A DNA stretch of 64,000 nt, taken from assembly GCA_014549065.1 (NCBI GenBank), contig JACDOX010000057.1, forward strand, positions 3,069,991-3,133,990, given 5' to 3'. Positions 48,536-62,100 of this stretch are shown here, piece by piece. The stretch comes from Cardinalis cardinalis (Eukaryota > Chordata > Aves > Passeriformes > Cardinalidae). Each line of letters opens with the position of its first letter. The first letter of the stretch is position 1. Under the pieces are notes generated by a model, which saw nothing but the letters and a program-made list of their open reading frames with translations, made no database searches and was not told where the DNA came from. A program made the position numbers and the translations under genes.

Positions 48536-51500
48536 CGTGATATGTTTATTTCTTTTTAATTGAAAACATGACTTGCCCTTGAAATTAATTGCTTTGTTAA
48601 GAGCCTCCATCTGAAACAATTGCACAGGTGTGTTGACACCTGTTACAACCACTTTCCACCTTACTCACTTTGCCTGCCCTAGGGGTAGCCATGACCTCCA
48701 CAGGATGTAATTCCTTCCTCACCCCCAGCCAGCTGCTATATATCAAGTTTTGTTTACCATGAAGATTTAGCTTCATCTTAATCAGACTTGAGAGAACTCC
48801 TTTTGCCAGNTTCTCTATTTATTCAGGAGGAGCCTTACACGTTGTTTCTGAGCAAGCTTCTCTAGCTTATCCACTAGGAGGATTCAATGTGGTAACAGAC
48901 TGCCCTCAACCTAAAGGGCTTTCTCTAGGGGGGAAACTTGCAGTGCTTTCCTCTGCTTTTTGTGTCTGCCTATGGTATCCTATGGCTTTTGGCATAATGA
49001 GGTTTTCCTGANGCAGGAGCTCTTGATGGAGGTAGGGATACCTGATAAAATAATGAGACCTCATGGAAGAGATGGGCGCAGGTGAGCTGGGGAAGACTGC
49101 TCAGCTTTTTATCCTCTACTAGATGGCCCATGTGGACTTCAGGGATGAGACCAGGCAAGCGAAGTCCTCCCACTGTCAGCACCAGTCTTATGGATAAATT
49201 TACATCTTGGTTTTTAGTACCTTTTAGTCATAGAAATACAAGCACTAATTTAAATTTAATTTTTAAANTTAAAGGCAAAGTATTTTTGGTGCCCTTGAGA
49301 GAGGAGCTGAGAGATACTGGGTTTTTAAAATGGTGTTCATGAGTGTAAGGCTGTTATCTTCTGGTTTCAACACCTGCTAGAACTTAAAAAATCTGCCTGT
49401 GGCTCTACAAATCTGAGACCTGTCAGCTCCCTGTGGGTGAAGCTCTTAAGGAGTAAGGTATCTAAAGGAGGAAAATTATTTAGCTTTAATTTCCTTCAGG
49501 TGGATTCCTGATATTGAGAACATAAGGTATTCTCCAGGGAGAAGTAATTACCCAGCTTGTTCCCTGGGCATTCCCCCAACTTCTGGGTAGAAGTGTGGAG
49601 CTCTGTCTCATACCTGCTGGTACTGGTATGGGCTGTTTGGGTTCAAAGAGTTCATAGGCTAAATGAGGTACCAAAAAGTGGTGCAGACATGATGAATGGG
49701 TTTGTGTTGAAAGTGCTGGAAGGTGAAGTTCCCCAAGCCTACCCTGGGGATTGGTGTTAGGAACCAGAGCTGTAAAGAACTTGGTGCAGAAAAGTCTGGA
49801 ATCCAAGGGTTGTATTTAAAGCAGGGGAGCAGAATAAGGAAGTGAAGACCAGTGTGTGGAATTCTGTGGGTGGCTCTTAATTCCCANTTCAGGCCTCTTT
49901 AAAGCTTTGTAGTGCTTCTGTAACTCACACTTCCTCTGCTCATCCATGGTGCCATTGCTACAAAACCCCACATGCTCCATCCACAGAGCTATGACTGAGG
50001 GATTTCTTATTAGTTCCTCTTATTCTGGGCAATTTTTTTTTTTTTATAACCAACCCCTTGGGAAGAGGAAAGATATTGAAAATGTTGGTTTCCATGCTCA
50101 ATATCAGAAACTGCTAAGGTTGTTATGTTACTGGTAGGAAAGTCTGTGTAGAAATNGCATGTCCCTCCATGCCTTCCTGAGGATACAAACAGGTTTTATA
50201 ACTGAGTACTGGGACTCCAAAATCATCAGATCAGAGGCACATTTTTGTATGTAACCTTAAGTGGTCATTTAGAAATTCTGATAGCTCTGTAAATCATGAT
50301 CCGCTCCAGGAAAACCTGAATCCTGATTACTTTGGTGGGACTGTTCTGCATGTGAGCAGGTGAGTTTCTGCCTCCTCTCTATCTTTGGCCTTCAGCTCCT
50401 AATTCAGCCTGTGAAATTTTGTTGAATATTTTGAGATGCAGAATTAAATAATGGTCATTTGGAGACTTTTTCTCTGCCATTTGCATAATCTTTAAAAAAA
50501 CAAAATTTTTTTTCATGCAAAATGCTTTTTATTATAGCTTGGATATTTGGGAAGCGGATGTGAGAGCCTTCCCTTCAAACTCTGAGCACTTTACACCTCA
50601 GTTTCAAAGTGTCCTGCTTTCTTTTATATTGAAACCAGTCCTCAGTGATTCTTGTGCTAGCTGCAGTATGGCTATTGAATCCTATTTGTGTCTATTCTTT
50701 CTGTGGTTTTTTTTTAATAATTTTTTNTTGCTTCTTTTTTAATTCCTTTTTTTTACCATAAAGCAATCTCACACCTTTCCAAATCAGAAATTGCAGCCTT
50801 TTGTTGTGTTAGGATCTTTGACAGAAAAATTTCTGTTCACATATGGAATCATAATTAGATTTACTCATTTCTAATTTTTTTNAATCACACTCCAGCACAA
50901 AGCAACAAAATAACTAGCATTGCATGGTTAGGGATTTTTGTCAGAAATAGCAAATCTGATGATTTAATTTTGCTGTTAAANTATAAAACCTGACACATTT
51001 CTTCTGCTGAAGAAGTACTGACAAGTTATTTATTGCATTTCTCTTCAGCTGATGGCAGCTTCCATAAGTTGAAGGCTGTTTTATNCCTTCCTTGTCTCCT
51101 GATTTTCCCACCAAAAGGGGAAAAACACAAAGAGGGGTTGTAAAGCTCCTGCAAATCCAAGAGACAAATGAGTGAATGGCCTAGCCCTGCAGNGTGCAGC
51201 TTTCAGGTATACCTGAAAGCCCAGCTTTACTGGGTGTGCTTAGTGATAGTGACACTTTCAGCCCCCCATAGGGGTGTGGATAATNGGTCAGTTATTTTCA
51301 ATTACCAACGAGCCCACATGCAGCCTAACTTCACTCCTGATGAACTGGAGTGCACTACTCAGCTGCAATTTGTTGAGAATTGAATTGGGGAACTCCAACA
51401 CTGCCAAGGGCTTTAAGCTTATGACACTGTCACTCGATTCTAATGGCATCCACCCAGCTGGAGAAACATCAAAACAATAGAAATGGATCAATTGTAACAG

Positions 51501-54500
51501 ACCTTCTGTACACTGAGTTCAGCTGTGCTACACTCTGGCAGTCTTGCTCCAAATATCAGGCTACAGGCAATATCCTTTGCCAAAAAATGAATCATAGAAG
51601 ACGCTTTTAGTCTTCAGAACAAGCCCAGTGCATTGTGCCTGCTAAGTGTACTAAGCAATTACAGCTGTATGACTGTACATCAATGAAAACTATGATTTGT
51701 GTTCCCATGATCTTGTGGTTGCTCTATTCTGGGAGGTGTCAGCCTTAACTGAGCACTGTTGCAGTCCTAAGTCTGTAAAGGCTTTTGAATTGCTGTGTTT
51801 ATTCTTTCTGTGCTGTCAGGTGCAGACAGCTTTCAGCCAAAGCCCTCCTAGAGCTGCTGCTGNTGGAACATTTAAATGTGATGTACAATTGCTGCAGTCC
51901 TGTGGCTGCTATTGCACATNAGCCATAGAGTATTACTCATAGACCCACCACTACAAATAAACCCAGGCACTCGTTTAATAGTGTTTTAGCTTTCTTGAAT
52001 TTCTAGTGTTATTCAAAGATTATGCAATACAAAATACATATTAAATNTAAAAGCAGCAGATGAAATTTAGAATACTGCATGGGTAAAAAGCAAACATGCC
52101 ACAAGAAAAGTGGAGACTAAAATACTATATTTAATTTTTGTTTTTAAATTCACAACAGCATTTCTATAGTTTTGACTTCATTTATACCCCCAAAATAAAG
52201 TANTAATTTTACTTCTAAGCCCCTGCATTTAAATTTCCATGTTCCTGAAATTTTTCTGCTCCCAAACTTTAAACTGAAAACTCTCTTATTTTTTTGCACT
52301 CTCTTTGTACCAAGGAGAAATTTTATAATTTGTGTTGAAACTCTATAAAATAATAGATATTCTCTAAATAGCATCCATATACGGAATTTGCTGTATACAC
52401 TTACAAGGCATGTAAATCCCTATGTGAGAGGGATTTTATCCACCATTGTGGCCACACTGCTGATGTACAGAATACAGGAGAGAGAGAGACTGCACATGGC
52501 ACTTTCTCCTAGACTGATACTGCCAGCAAAGAGACATGAGCATCCAAGNAGAAAGAGCTACTACCCCTATTCTCAGAAGTGGTGGCGGATGCAAGCGGGC
52601 GTTGACTTTGTATAGGAAACTGTTCAACAGATAAAAAGTTGTATCACAGGTTCGTTAAATTTGGTTCCTTCCCAAATCTTAATATTAATGAGATGCAATC
52701 AACTGAGGTTCATTAAATATAAAATTAATTACCACACATATCAATTTAAAAACCCCAACCCCTTGATTAAGTTTCTTTGTATCCAACNCATTTCAGCGTA
52801 CCAGGTTTTCATGATACTCCTTCTCCTGAAATACCTTGATTTACCTAAAAGTCTAAGCCTCATAATGTTTATTTTTTCTAGCCCTCAAAATTAACCCAGA
52901 CAAAGCTCTGGAAAAAAAAAAATTATGAAGAACATCTCAATAGCTTTTTGCGCCCAAGCTAGTTGCATGATGTTTCAACACCCAACTCATGTTTTTGTGT
53001 AGCAGCTGTAGTAGTGAAATTTAACAGGAAGGTCATTGCCATGTTTATTTCAGTGAACACNACTTCCAGTTATCAGAAATTATTATCTTGAGCCCCTTTT
53101 CAGTGAAAACAATGGCTGTTCTAGCTGAGGCTGAAGATGCTTATGTTCTTTCTATCTGTTTGGTTTATAGTGTTTTTTCTCCTTGACGTCTTTACTGCTG
53201 GACAGGGATGGAATGGCCTTTAGAGACAATTCAGCACACCCAGGCTATCACTAGCTGTCTCTGTGTCACACAGCAGGAGAGGACACACATGGGTAGCTGT
53301 AATATCAGATAAGCTTTCTGTTAGAGGACACTTGGTTAAGAGATGTGATAAGAAGGAGGGAGAGAGAAACAAACAAACATACAAACCAGCTAATGGAAAT
53401 GGGAGCAGGGTAGCCCATCTGGGCCCACTTGGGCTTCCTGGTGAGAAAACCTGAATGATAGGATCCATTTAATAGATAGCTACAAGATAAGGCAACTCAG
53501 GAAACATGAAACANGGAAATAGTGCAGTTAGGGATCCATGGTTAGTAAAGGCATGTACCAAAGTGTTTAAAACAGAGCACAAAATATTTTTAATTTCTTA
53601 GCCAAACTTCAGGTACAGTGATTCAAACTGTCTTCTCTCCTGGCCACATGCCCACAAGCCAAGGGAAAACACTTATGTGTAGGCAGAGATGTTATGCGTA
53701 GGAGGGTCTGGTACTTGACTCTTCCTATATCTTTTGGATNATAAAATTTAATGAAAACATACATTATTTTTGAAGGAGCTTGACTTGCATGGGGATAAAC
53801 TCTGTACCNAGAATTGATTTACACAATATAGATGTGCCAGCAGATAGCATCATTAGGTGACAAGGGCAGAGAAACATTGCAAATCTCTTAGGAGCCTCAG
53901 ACCTGTGGGGGAGCAGACAGCTCCCCACATGCACTGACTGATCAAGCCATCTGGTCAGAGTGTGCCAGTGGAAATGGGTTCGGGTAAGTGGTCCAATTGG
54001 CAGTGAAATTGTCAATTACAGTGTCAAGATTAAACCAGTAGTTCAATACCCTTGCAGCATCATTGGTCAGGCACAAAGCCACTGATAACTCTATAAACAT
54101 TCAAAGTAGGCAAATGGGAAATTGAGAATGACAAATTTAATGTGGCAGGTAAATCAGAGATGTAGAGTGGTCGGTGTATAGAGTGACTTCAGTTGTTCAC
54201 TCACGCGTGAATTGTATCTCATCTATGAATAAGAATTGTTATACAGCCATGTTTAGGGAATGCAAATCAAAATGCTCATATAAAAGTTTTTCATTCATAT
54301 CTGAAAAATAATAATGTTTTGGTTATATATCCTACTATAGTGATTTCTTTATTTTCAAATGTACACTTAATGGAGCTGTTGGAAGGAGATGAGTGTGTGC
54401 TCCTGTGAGCATCTGAATGTTTCATGTTGTTACGACTAGGAATAAATGGTCAAAATGTCTTTCAGAGATTATGCAAATCTCAGATATCTAAGATATCTGC

Positions 54501-54721
54501 AAATCTCAAAGACTTGCTCACTCTATAGCATTCCCCAAACTGGTACAAGAGTACGCAAAAATGTTTCATGACTATGAAAGTGGGTAGTGCTGTATTACTG
54601 CTAATTACAATTAATGGTTGATANACATGCACCTTGTTTTGCACATCCATATGAAGGACATCAAAATGATGGTAAAGAAGAGAAGACAATGTAGTAGGAC
54701 TACCACACTTAAAGAAGGAAT

Positions 54722-54861
54722 ATAGAATCATAGAATGGTTTGGGTTAGAAGGGACCTTAAAGATCATTCCGTTTCAATCCCCCTGACATGGGCAGGGACA
54801 CCTTCCACTAGACCAGGTTGCTTAAGGACCCATCCAACCCCAACCAANCTGGCCTTGAAAC
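54722..54861 (-). mobile_element. CR1 LINE 3' end
   Basis: Starts with atagaatcatagaatggttt, the reverse of the CR1 terminal octamer repeat, then the gggaccttaaagatcatt box and the ctagaccaggttgctt segment. It is 5'-truncated to about 140 bp and well preserved, so relatively young among the CR1 pieces here. Confidence 0.93.
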
Positions 54862-57800
54862 AGATATGGAAAATAGAACTGCTTAAGTGAAATGTTTAGT
54901 AAATTTCAGAATTATAGATAATAAATATTAAATCACAAGTTAGTTATTTTGGCTTTAAAAAAAAATTATTACAAACAATGGTGAGATGAGCACACCTCTA
55001 CTTCAGCAAAGTCGTNTTTTCTAAAACAAAGTGTCTTTCACTACTTATATTTTCCAGTTCTATTGTAGACTTACTAGAAATCTTGTTATTTGTCAGGAGT
55101 TTTTGCTGCCTCCTGACTCATGGTTTGACCCAATTGTGCATTATGTACTTATAGAAGAGCTCCTCTCTTTTCCTCACTGGGTGCATCTGAGAACTCGCCG
55201 ACCGCAGAATACTTGCGTTATTACCCAGCACCGTCAGCTTCGCCGTCTTGATGGGACGATGCCGAGCTCAGCCTACAGGTCTTCATCTCTCATGGGCCAT
55301 GGAAAGAAAGATTAAAGTCATCCCTGAGTTCTTCTCAGAAGCGGTAAGATAAATATATCTCATTGGGGTTTTTGTACTGAGGATTTTTTTGTTGTCAGGT
55401 CAACTCATAAACTTGGCAAGGTTAAGAGGGAAGTCATAAAAAGTAGACAGAAAGGAAAAATTTGTTTCAGCTAAGTGAAAATTTAACTGAATCAAGTAAG
55501 GATGCATGGAATTCCCTGTCTGCATGGGATATGCCAGCAGTTTGTCAGAGATGGAAAATGGAAGAGTAAGGAAGAGAACTACTGTTCCTTTCTGCTACTT
55601 GTTATTATCTCACTGTAGGTGAACATCACAAGCAACTATTCATGTGAACAGAAATTTGTGAGTGACACATTTTCTTGGCAAATTGCAACCAGCGATTTTT
55701 TTAATTTTAGATTTTTAAATTAATGACAACAGCTATGCAAAGAGGAAATACAATCCCTGGTAAAGAAAACACTGTTCTACAATGCACTGTCACTTCTTTC
55801 TCCTAGAACAACTCTTACCTAGCAGAGGGCAAACTCCCAGAACATAAAGCCCTTTATATAAGTAATAGTTTTAACATTTTTCATGGCTGTGGTGTCATGA
55901 TTAGCATTGAAAATAACAGATAGAAGTGAGAAGGAGCTTTAGCAATGCAATGAGTCTTTTTGGGTAAGAAGAAGCAGAATAGGCCAAAACAAAACAACCC
56001 TGGGGAAAAAAAAAAGTAAATCTCTTTAATTCACCAAGCAGAAACAAGGAACTATCAGAAAACTGTTCTGCATTCTGCAGACCTGAAAATTGTGAGAAAG
56101 GACAGTACAGAAAAACTCCCCTTAGTAAAAATTCACTTCATCCACTACTGGCATAACAAAAATAGGAAGTGGCTTTCTACATCTTTCCCTCTACTCAGAC
56201 TACTCATGGGCTGGCCTTTCTGACAGAGTTCAGCATACCACAGGTTGACCTACTTCAGAACAAGTGGGTCATGATGCAGCTTTAAACCAGGAAGCCTAAA
56301 CCCCACTCTTCTCTGCAAGCGTGTTTGAGTCAGAAACACTTCTTTTATCTTATCCTTAGGATGGTACATTGGCTCAAGAGAGGATTTTTCAGAACCAGTG
56401 TTAGCAGAAAGAACCCAAGGTTCTCCAAAGGAAGCTCTTTATTGTAACTGCACTGATTTTGCTTCACATTGTCTGATAGAGTTCCCTTCAGCACTGTAGA
56501 TAAATCTACACTGAAGCTGTTCAAAGCCTCTTGAATACAGACCAATGAGTTTTATACTATCTCAACTTTCTGCCTCTCCTGGAAGCCGCTGACATAAGCA
56601 AAAAATGCACAGGGAGCAACTGCTATATCAATTATCTTTCCAGGCTGATATCATCAATAATTTTGATCTCTGTATATAAAAGATGTATGTCTCAGCATTT
56701 AATTTTTATTTCCAGTGTAGATATTTTTGAACTCCCTACATGGTGCATTCTTTGAAGTCAGCCTTTCATGACTCACACTCTTTAGACACTGAAAAAATAG
56801 CAGGGCAACAATTTTGCCCCAGCACTCTGAAAATATTCCTTCTAAAAGTATGCACTAGTTGCTTCTTTCCATGAACTTGAAGAAAAGTTGCATTTCTCCT
56901 TAACAGTCAAAGTTTAATGGTATGGGCAGGAGCTCAGTCTGCTGTATCATCAGAATCCCTCTTATCTAGTCTCCAAGTTTTCCCCTTTTTGCCTAAAGCC
57001 TCCTCAGATAATCCTACAGGTGCTACAGCTCCGGCTCTGTTTTGTCAGAAGGACATACTGTGGACATTGCACATGTATTTTGCCCCCAGGCCTCTCCTGG
57101 GTAGCACTGTGGGAAAAGCTTTGTGTCAGCACAGAGTTAGCTCCTCGTCCCCTCTCAGGTGGTCAGCAGTGTCTTCTGGTGACTGTACAGTGGAGCAAAC
57201 AAGGCCANCACACCAGTGCCTCTCTGGGCCAGCCCGGAGAGCAGGTACAGGGCTCAGAGGGACCGACTTCTGCCGTGACTCCACTGCTCCCGTATCTTAT
57301 GCTTACAGAAGCAAGGAAAGAGGTGACAGCTGAGGCCTGATTTATCATCTTGTGTCATTATTGCATCCTAATAACAGGTAAGGACAAATTGTGNGGTGTC
57401 CGTGTTCAGATGAAGATTTGGAGCAAGAAAGTGAGGGGAAAACGTACTGATCAACAGGTACTGACGCCATGGAGCTTTGCAGTCCTTCCACTTCTCTCCC
57501 TGTTTTGACTGTTTTGTTTAAATATGACTAAAACAATNAAATGTAGTACTTCCAGTTGGTGTTAAGTAATACTGAAGGTACCAGAAAACCACAGATTCAT
57601 GCAGCCTATGGTGAACAAATAATGTTTTAAGGTAAGTAGCAGTGTCCTTGCCACAGTTGTTTGTTCACATCATTTAAGTTAAAAGAAGAGAAAAATATTT
57701 TTATTCTGAATTTATAATCTGAGTGAATAAATATTATGCTAAACAAATACAAAAAGTTGTTACGAAATTGGAGACCACAAAGATTTGGGGTTGTTCAAAA

Positions 57801-58329
57801 AGTTATTTTTGAATAGGGTTGGTCCAAGTTAGCAAATTCAATCAGAAAGCTGTTCAGATTGTTTTCAATAAAAATNTTTCTTATCTGCCTCAAGACTTTC
57901 CATATACAAACAAGATAAAAGACTTAAATAAACAAATGGGAATGAAAAACTCAGAGACCGCTTTGTCCCCAACCTGTGTCCTGAAGTAAATCTGGAATTG
58001 GCCATTGTATTTTATTTCCTGGCTTTCAAAAAACCAAAGGACTGTCTTCAAAGTGAAGCTGTAGGGAGCCATATGGGTGTTTTTGGAAAAGTCACGTATT
58101 GTTAAACACTGAGTGGGACTGTCTTGTACTGATCCATTGTCAACAACGTGGGCTACAAGATCNGCCAAATGAGAATGAGTTTACTGCTTCCCCCTATTGA
58201 TGCTNTACAGCCATTTCAGCATAAAGCTTGACTCAGATTTTTCATGCTATTAATGCATTATCTTCTCATGATTCCATGTTGCCTATCTCCTTTCGATGAT
58301 ATTTTTTCTTCTCTTTTTGATGAAAAGGC

Positions 58330-58715
58330 AGTGGAACTGAAGCAGGGTCTGGAGCCCAGCCTGCGGGCAGCAGTCGAGGGAGCTGTGGGTGTTTGGGTGT
58401 TCAGATGGGGAGAAGGAGACTGGGGGGACATTATCACTTCCCAGCTCCCTGAAGGGAGGCTGGAGTGAGCGGGGTGGGTCTCTTCTCCCNGGGAACAAGT
58501 GCAGGATGAGAGGAAATGGTCTCCAGTTGTGCCAGGGCATGGTTTAGATTGGCTGTTAAGAACTGCTCAGGGAATTGGTGGATTCACCATTCCTGGCGGT
58601 GTTCTACAAGCGTGTGGCCCTTGGGGACACGGTTCAGTGGTGAACATGGCGGTGCTGCGTCAATGGCTGGTCTCTATTGCAAGGCCTAATCCAGCCTTAC
58701 TGATTCTGTGATTGT
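58330..58715 (+). mobile_element. CR1 LINE fragment just upstream of the DAW1 promoter
   Basis: Includes gggaggctggagtgagcggg, ggtctcttctccc, tgccagggcatggtttagat and the terminal tactgattctgtgatt, in CR1 order on the plus strand. It ends about 200 bp before the CpG island. Confidence 0.82.
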
Positions 58716-59091
58716 AAACTGTGTTTTCATGGTTGTGCTTCAATCCTCACTATATCTTTTTTTTTAAAAAAACTAAATCGATTAGGTTTTTTTTTTTAAT
58801 TTAAATAATCTTTGCCTTCTTTCCTTAGTAAGTAACTATTCATTTTCCAAAAACTTTTCACACATTTGCTACACTGTCACTAGTGACTCTTCGGCACTCC
58901 GAACTTTATGCGCGTATTTTAGCGTACTCCTTCCTAGATCCGCTCCTTTCCTCTCAGTGGCGCATCCCCGAAGCGCTCGCAGCTCCCTACGGCTGACACA
59001 GTGCCCGGTGCCAGCAGCGGGGCAGCAGCGCTAACCGGGCGGCACGGCCACAGCAGCGCCCCCGCCATGCCGGGCCCGGCGCCTCAGCCCC

Positions 59092-59101
59092 GCGCATGCG
59101 C
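59092..59101. promoter_or_regulatory. DAW1: Candidate NRF1 site
   Basis: GCGCATGCGC, the palindromic core of the NRF1 consensus, lies 58 bp before the DAW1 start codon. Confidence 0.5.
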
Positions 59102-59109
59102 CGCGGGCC

Positions 59110-59123
59110 GTTGCCATGGCTGC
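59110..59123. promoter_or_regulatory. DAW1: Candidate RFX X-box
   Basis: GTTGCCATGGCTGC matches 11 of 14 positions of the ideal X-box GTTGCCATGGCAAC: an intact left half-site and a degenerate right one. RFX factors with FOXJ1 drive motile-cilium genes, and DAW1 is one. Confidence 0.5.
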
Positions 59124-59158
59124 GGGCGGACGCGCGGGCCGAGCCGGCGGTGGCAGCG

Positions 59159-62100
59159 ATGGCGCTGAGGCGGCTCCTGCTGCGCTACTTCCCGCCGGGT
59201 GCGGAGCGGAGCGGGGCCGGGGGGCTTCGGGCGCTGCCGGCGGCTGTGCCGGGACCGGGGCCGCGCGCGGGGGCCTGCGGGTGTGGGGCGTGCGGCGGGG
59301 GGTGCGGNCCGCCCGTCATGGCGGGGCCCCTCAGCCCGCAGGGAATGGGCACGGCCGGGCGGGGCCGTGGCGCACCCGCGGCCGGGCCAGCGGAGCGGAG
59401 CGGGGGTGCCGCCGCTCGTCCCGGGGCCTGCATGGGAGGCTGCAGCGGGGAGCGGCTCATCGCCCGTCGGGGGCGTGATCGGTGCCTTGCTGCGAAGTCA
59501 AGGCAGCCTTACTCGCATCACAGTAAGGAGTTTAAAAAGTCAACGGTGACTGTAGATGGCACGAAAAAAAAAAATTGTGTTTTTAAATGGCCGTTTAGCA
59601 AAAAAAGTTGCCGCTCTCTACAGCTACCTAAAAGGAGGCTGGAGCCAGGTGAGGGTCGGTCTCTTCTGCCAGGCAGCCCGTGAGAGGATGAAAGGATAGT
59701 CTTTAGCTGTGCCAAGGGCGGTTTAAATTGGATGTTCAGAAGAAATTCTTCACAGAAACAGTGATCAGACGGGTGAGAGGGCTGCCCAGGGAGGTGGTGG
59801 AGTCACCAGCNCTGAGGTGTTTAAGGACTGGCACTCAGTGCCNGGGTTTGGTTGACAAAGTGGTGTTCAGTCATGGGTTGAACTTAATGATCTCAGAGGC
59901 CTTTTCNAGCCTAGCTGATACTAATTCCTATTTTTTCTCCCTTCATTTATACATTTTCTGAGTGTAGCCATGCTTTGAAGAGCAGTGCTGCCAGACTGGC
60001 ATAGTGTATCCTGTACTCAGGTGACTCAGTGAAATTTCAGAAGTGAAACAAGCTAGAGATGGCCAGCTCAGGAAGTGTATTGGAAAAAAGGATCTTCTTT
60101 TCAAATTCCTTTCAAATTCAAAAACTTGCCCACTATCTGCTAATGGTTTGTGGCACAGGCTTTGTCTCCAGCTCGACAGAAATATCCACAAGCAATAATC
60201 ATACATTACATGGATTGGTTACTTATTGCAGTGCCAACCCATAAAGAAATGGAAGAAGCTCATGGCAGTGTACTCACAGAAGTGTGAGAAATGCAGAATG
60301 ACACAGAAGTTCATCTAAATTGTCTTTTCCCACAGAAAGTCAAGGAGCAGCTGAGTCCTCTATTAGCTGTTTCAAGACAGGAAGCNGTGTGGTTAAACAT
60401 TTTAATACTCCAGTTCAGTGGAAGTTGCAGAGGTGCCAGAGCAAACCTGGGAATGTAAAGTGTTTTAATGNTTTTTGATACATTACTGCACTCAAGCCTT
60501 TGCAAACACTAGAATAAATACGAATAATAAGTTTTGTAAAACGTTTTCCAGACTTCTTGGAACACCAAACTACAGCAAGTATCTTCAGGACAGCTTCTTT
60601 GAAATTAATGCTAAAGAACTGATACAAAAAGTNGTTGAAAAAAAGAGCTTGTTCATTTCTAGAATAGAAAATAGCTCAGAAATGATATTATTTAATATCT
60701 TTTTTTCAAATAAGCATACCAGAGTTGTTCATCTTCATGCTTACNGTCAGCAATAACAGCTAACCTTGTTCCAGCTCCAAGACCTGGAATTGGGTCTNCT
60801 GCAGTCAGTGGAGCTGTGAAAGTGGAAGTGCTGCTGTCTACAGCACGTTATAAAACTCCAGAAGTCTAATTATCACTGTTTATCACTTGTTTTTAAAGGA
60901 ATTATTTTGGAATATGTAGAAGGTGGTGAGTCAAAGACCAGATCAATAGATCTGCTTGATCTTAGACCTGAGTAAGTATGATATTCCTTCAGATAACAGC
61001 ACTCTCTATGTTTCTATAGCATGTTCATTACAGCTCTATTTGACTGTGTTACACATAACTGAGATCAGCTATTAGGTAGAGCCTATGTGCTCTACTCAGC
61101 CAGCTCTGGTAGGAAGGGCTTCAGAAAAATAACAAAGTGCCACCATTAAATAAAGTTACCCAAATCCATGGAGTTTATTAGGCAGAAAGACATGAAGTAA
61201 TNTGATTGTCTTAATACCAGCAGTGATATGGAAGAGGCCTTGCATGTAAGTCTGTCAGTAGACAGTGTAAGCTGGATATGCAGGATGAAAAATCCCAATT
61301 TAAAAATTATTAAGTTTTGTCTACTTAGGACTGTCCAGTATNGTGCTGTGAGTAAAACCTATCAAGTCTCTTTGTGAAAGAAATAAGTTGTCTAGTGTTA
61401 CTGGACAGGAGTATAAAACTGAGAGGATACTCTTTTATGATGTACTGGCTCCCATTTAGAAGACTGATGCAGAAAATCCCCTTAGACTTGAATAATTCCC
61501 ATACTAACAGAAATGCTTGGCTTTCTTGCTAAGCTGATTTTAAGAGTGTATTGTGATTTGACTGCTGGTTATTGTCAACCCTTAGTGTCTCACAGAAAGC
61601 CAGAAATCAGTGGGTATCTGATGGAATGGAAGGAGGATCCAGTTCCACAGAGCAGCTGTGGCCCCCTCACTGGGGCTCCAGGGACATCACTGCACTGCAC
61701 CGCCTGGTAGTTAGTGTCAAAACTAAGAGTTGTAGAAACAGCCATAGATTTCTGAAGCCATAGACAGAGATAAATTTANGACTTTGCATACATGATTTAT
61801 CTTGTTAGTACTTAATGGGCAATTTGTTTGNAATTTATGAAATTCCAGTATAATTCAGATATTTAAACTGACGGTTTGGGACACACATCTCCCATGCCTG
61901 ATCCTCCATGGAAATCATTTGAAAAGATAAATTTCTCGCCAAGCTACAATTTTTAAAAGTTGAATTTTACTGTACAACTTCAGTAAGAGAGAGAAGGAAG
62001 TATAAAAACCANGAAAGATTTATTCTTATTTCTTTAGGCCTTTACAGAATGCAATAAATGCATAACATTTAATTGCTTACTTCAATTTCTTGGCAAGTAA

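Larger units (their letters stand above)
48536..58890. other. 10-kb interval between CCL20 and DAW1
   Basis: No gene was recognised. It is mostly AT-rich, with a minus-strand CR1 end at 54.7 kb, a plus-strand CR1 at 58.3-58.7 kb, a small palindrome at 54.48 kb and an unexplained CpG-bearing patch with an open frame at 55.0-55.3 kb. Confidence 0.55.
58920..59480. promoter_or_regulatory. DAW1: CpG island at the DAW1 5' end
   Basis: A sharp rise in G+C and CpG over about 550 bp in an AT-rich setting, covering the upstream region, exon 1 and the start of intron 1. No TATA box is visible. The exact transcription start is unknown. Confidence 0.8.

Noticed and set aside
49113..49126. Another CTCF-like match, CTACTAGATGGCC
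   Set aside because: Two core mismatches. Not supported without binding data.
56917..57340. 138-codon frame in the CCL20-DAW1 interval
   Set aside because: The peptide is low-similarity and Ser/Pro-rich with no known domain; the alternative frame beside it is also open.
58244..58711. Frames of 70-85 codons before DAW1
   Set aside because: They coincide with a CR1 fragment and match no reverse transcriptase domain.
59096..59683. 195-codon frame starting upstream of the DAW1 ATG
   Set aside because: It is CpG-island readthrough past the exon 1 donor at 59199. Only the first 40 bp from 59159 are coding by homology, and the frame ends in CR1 sequence.
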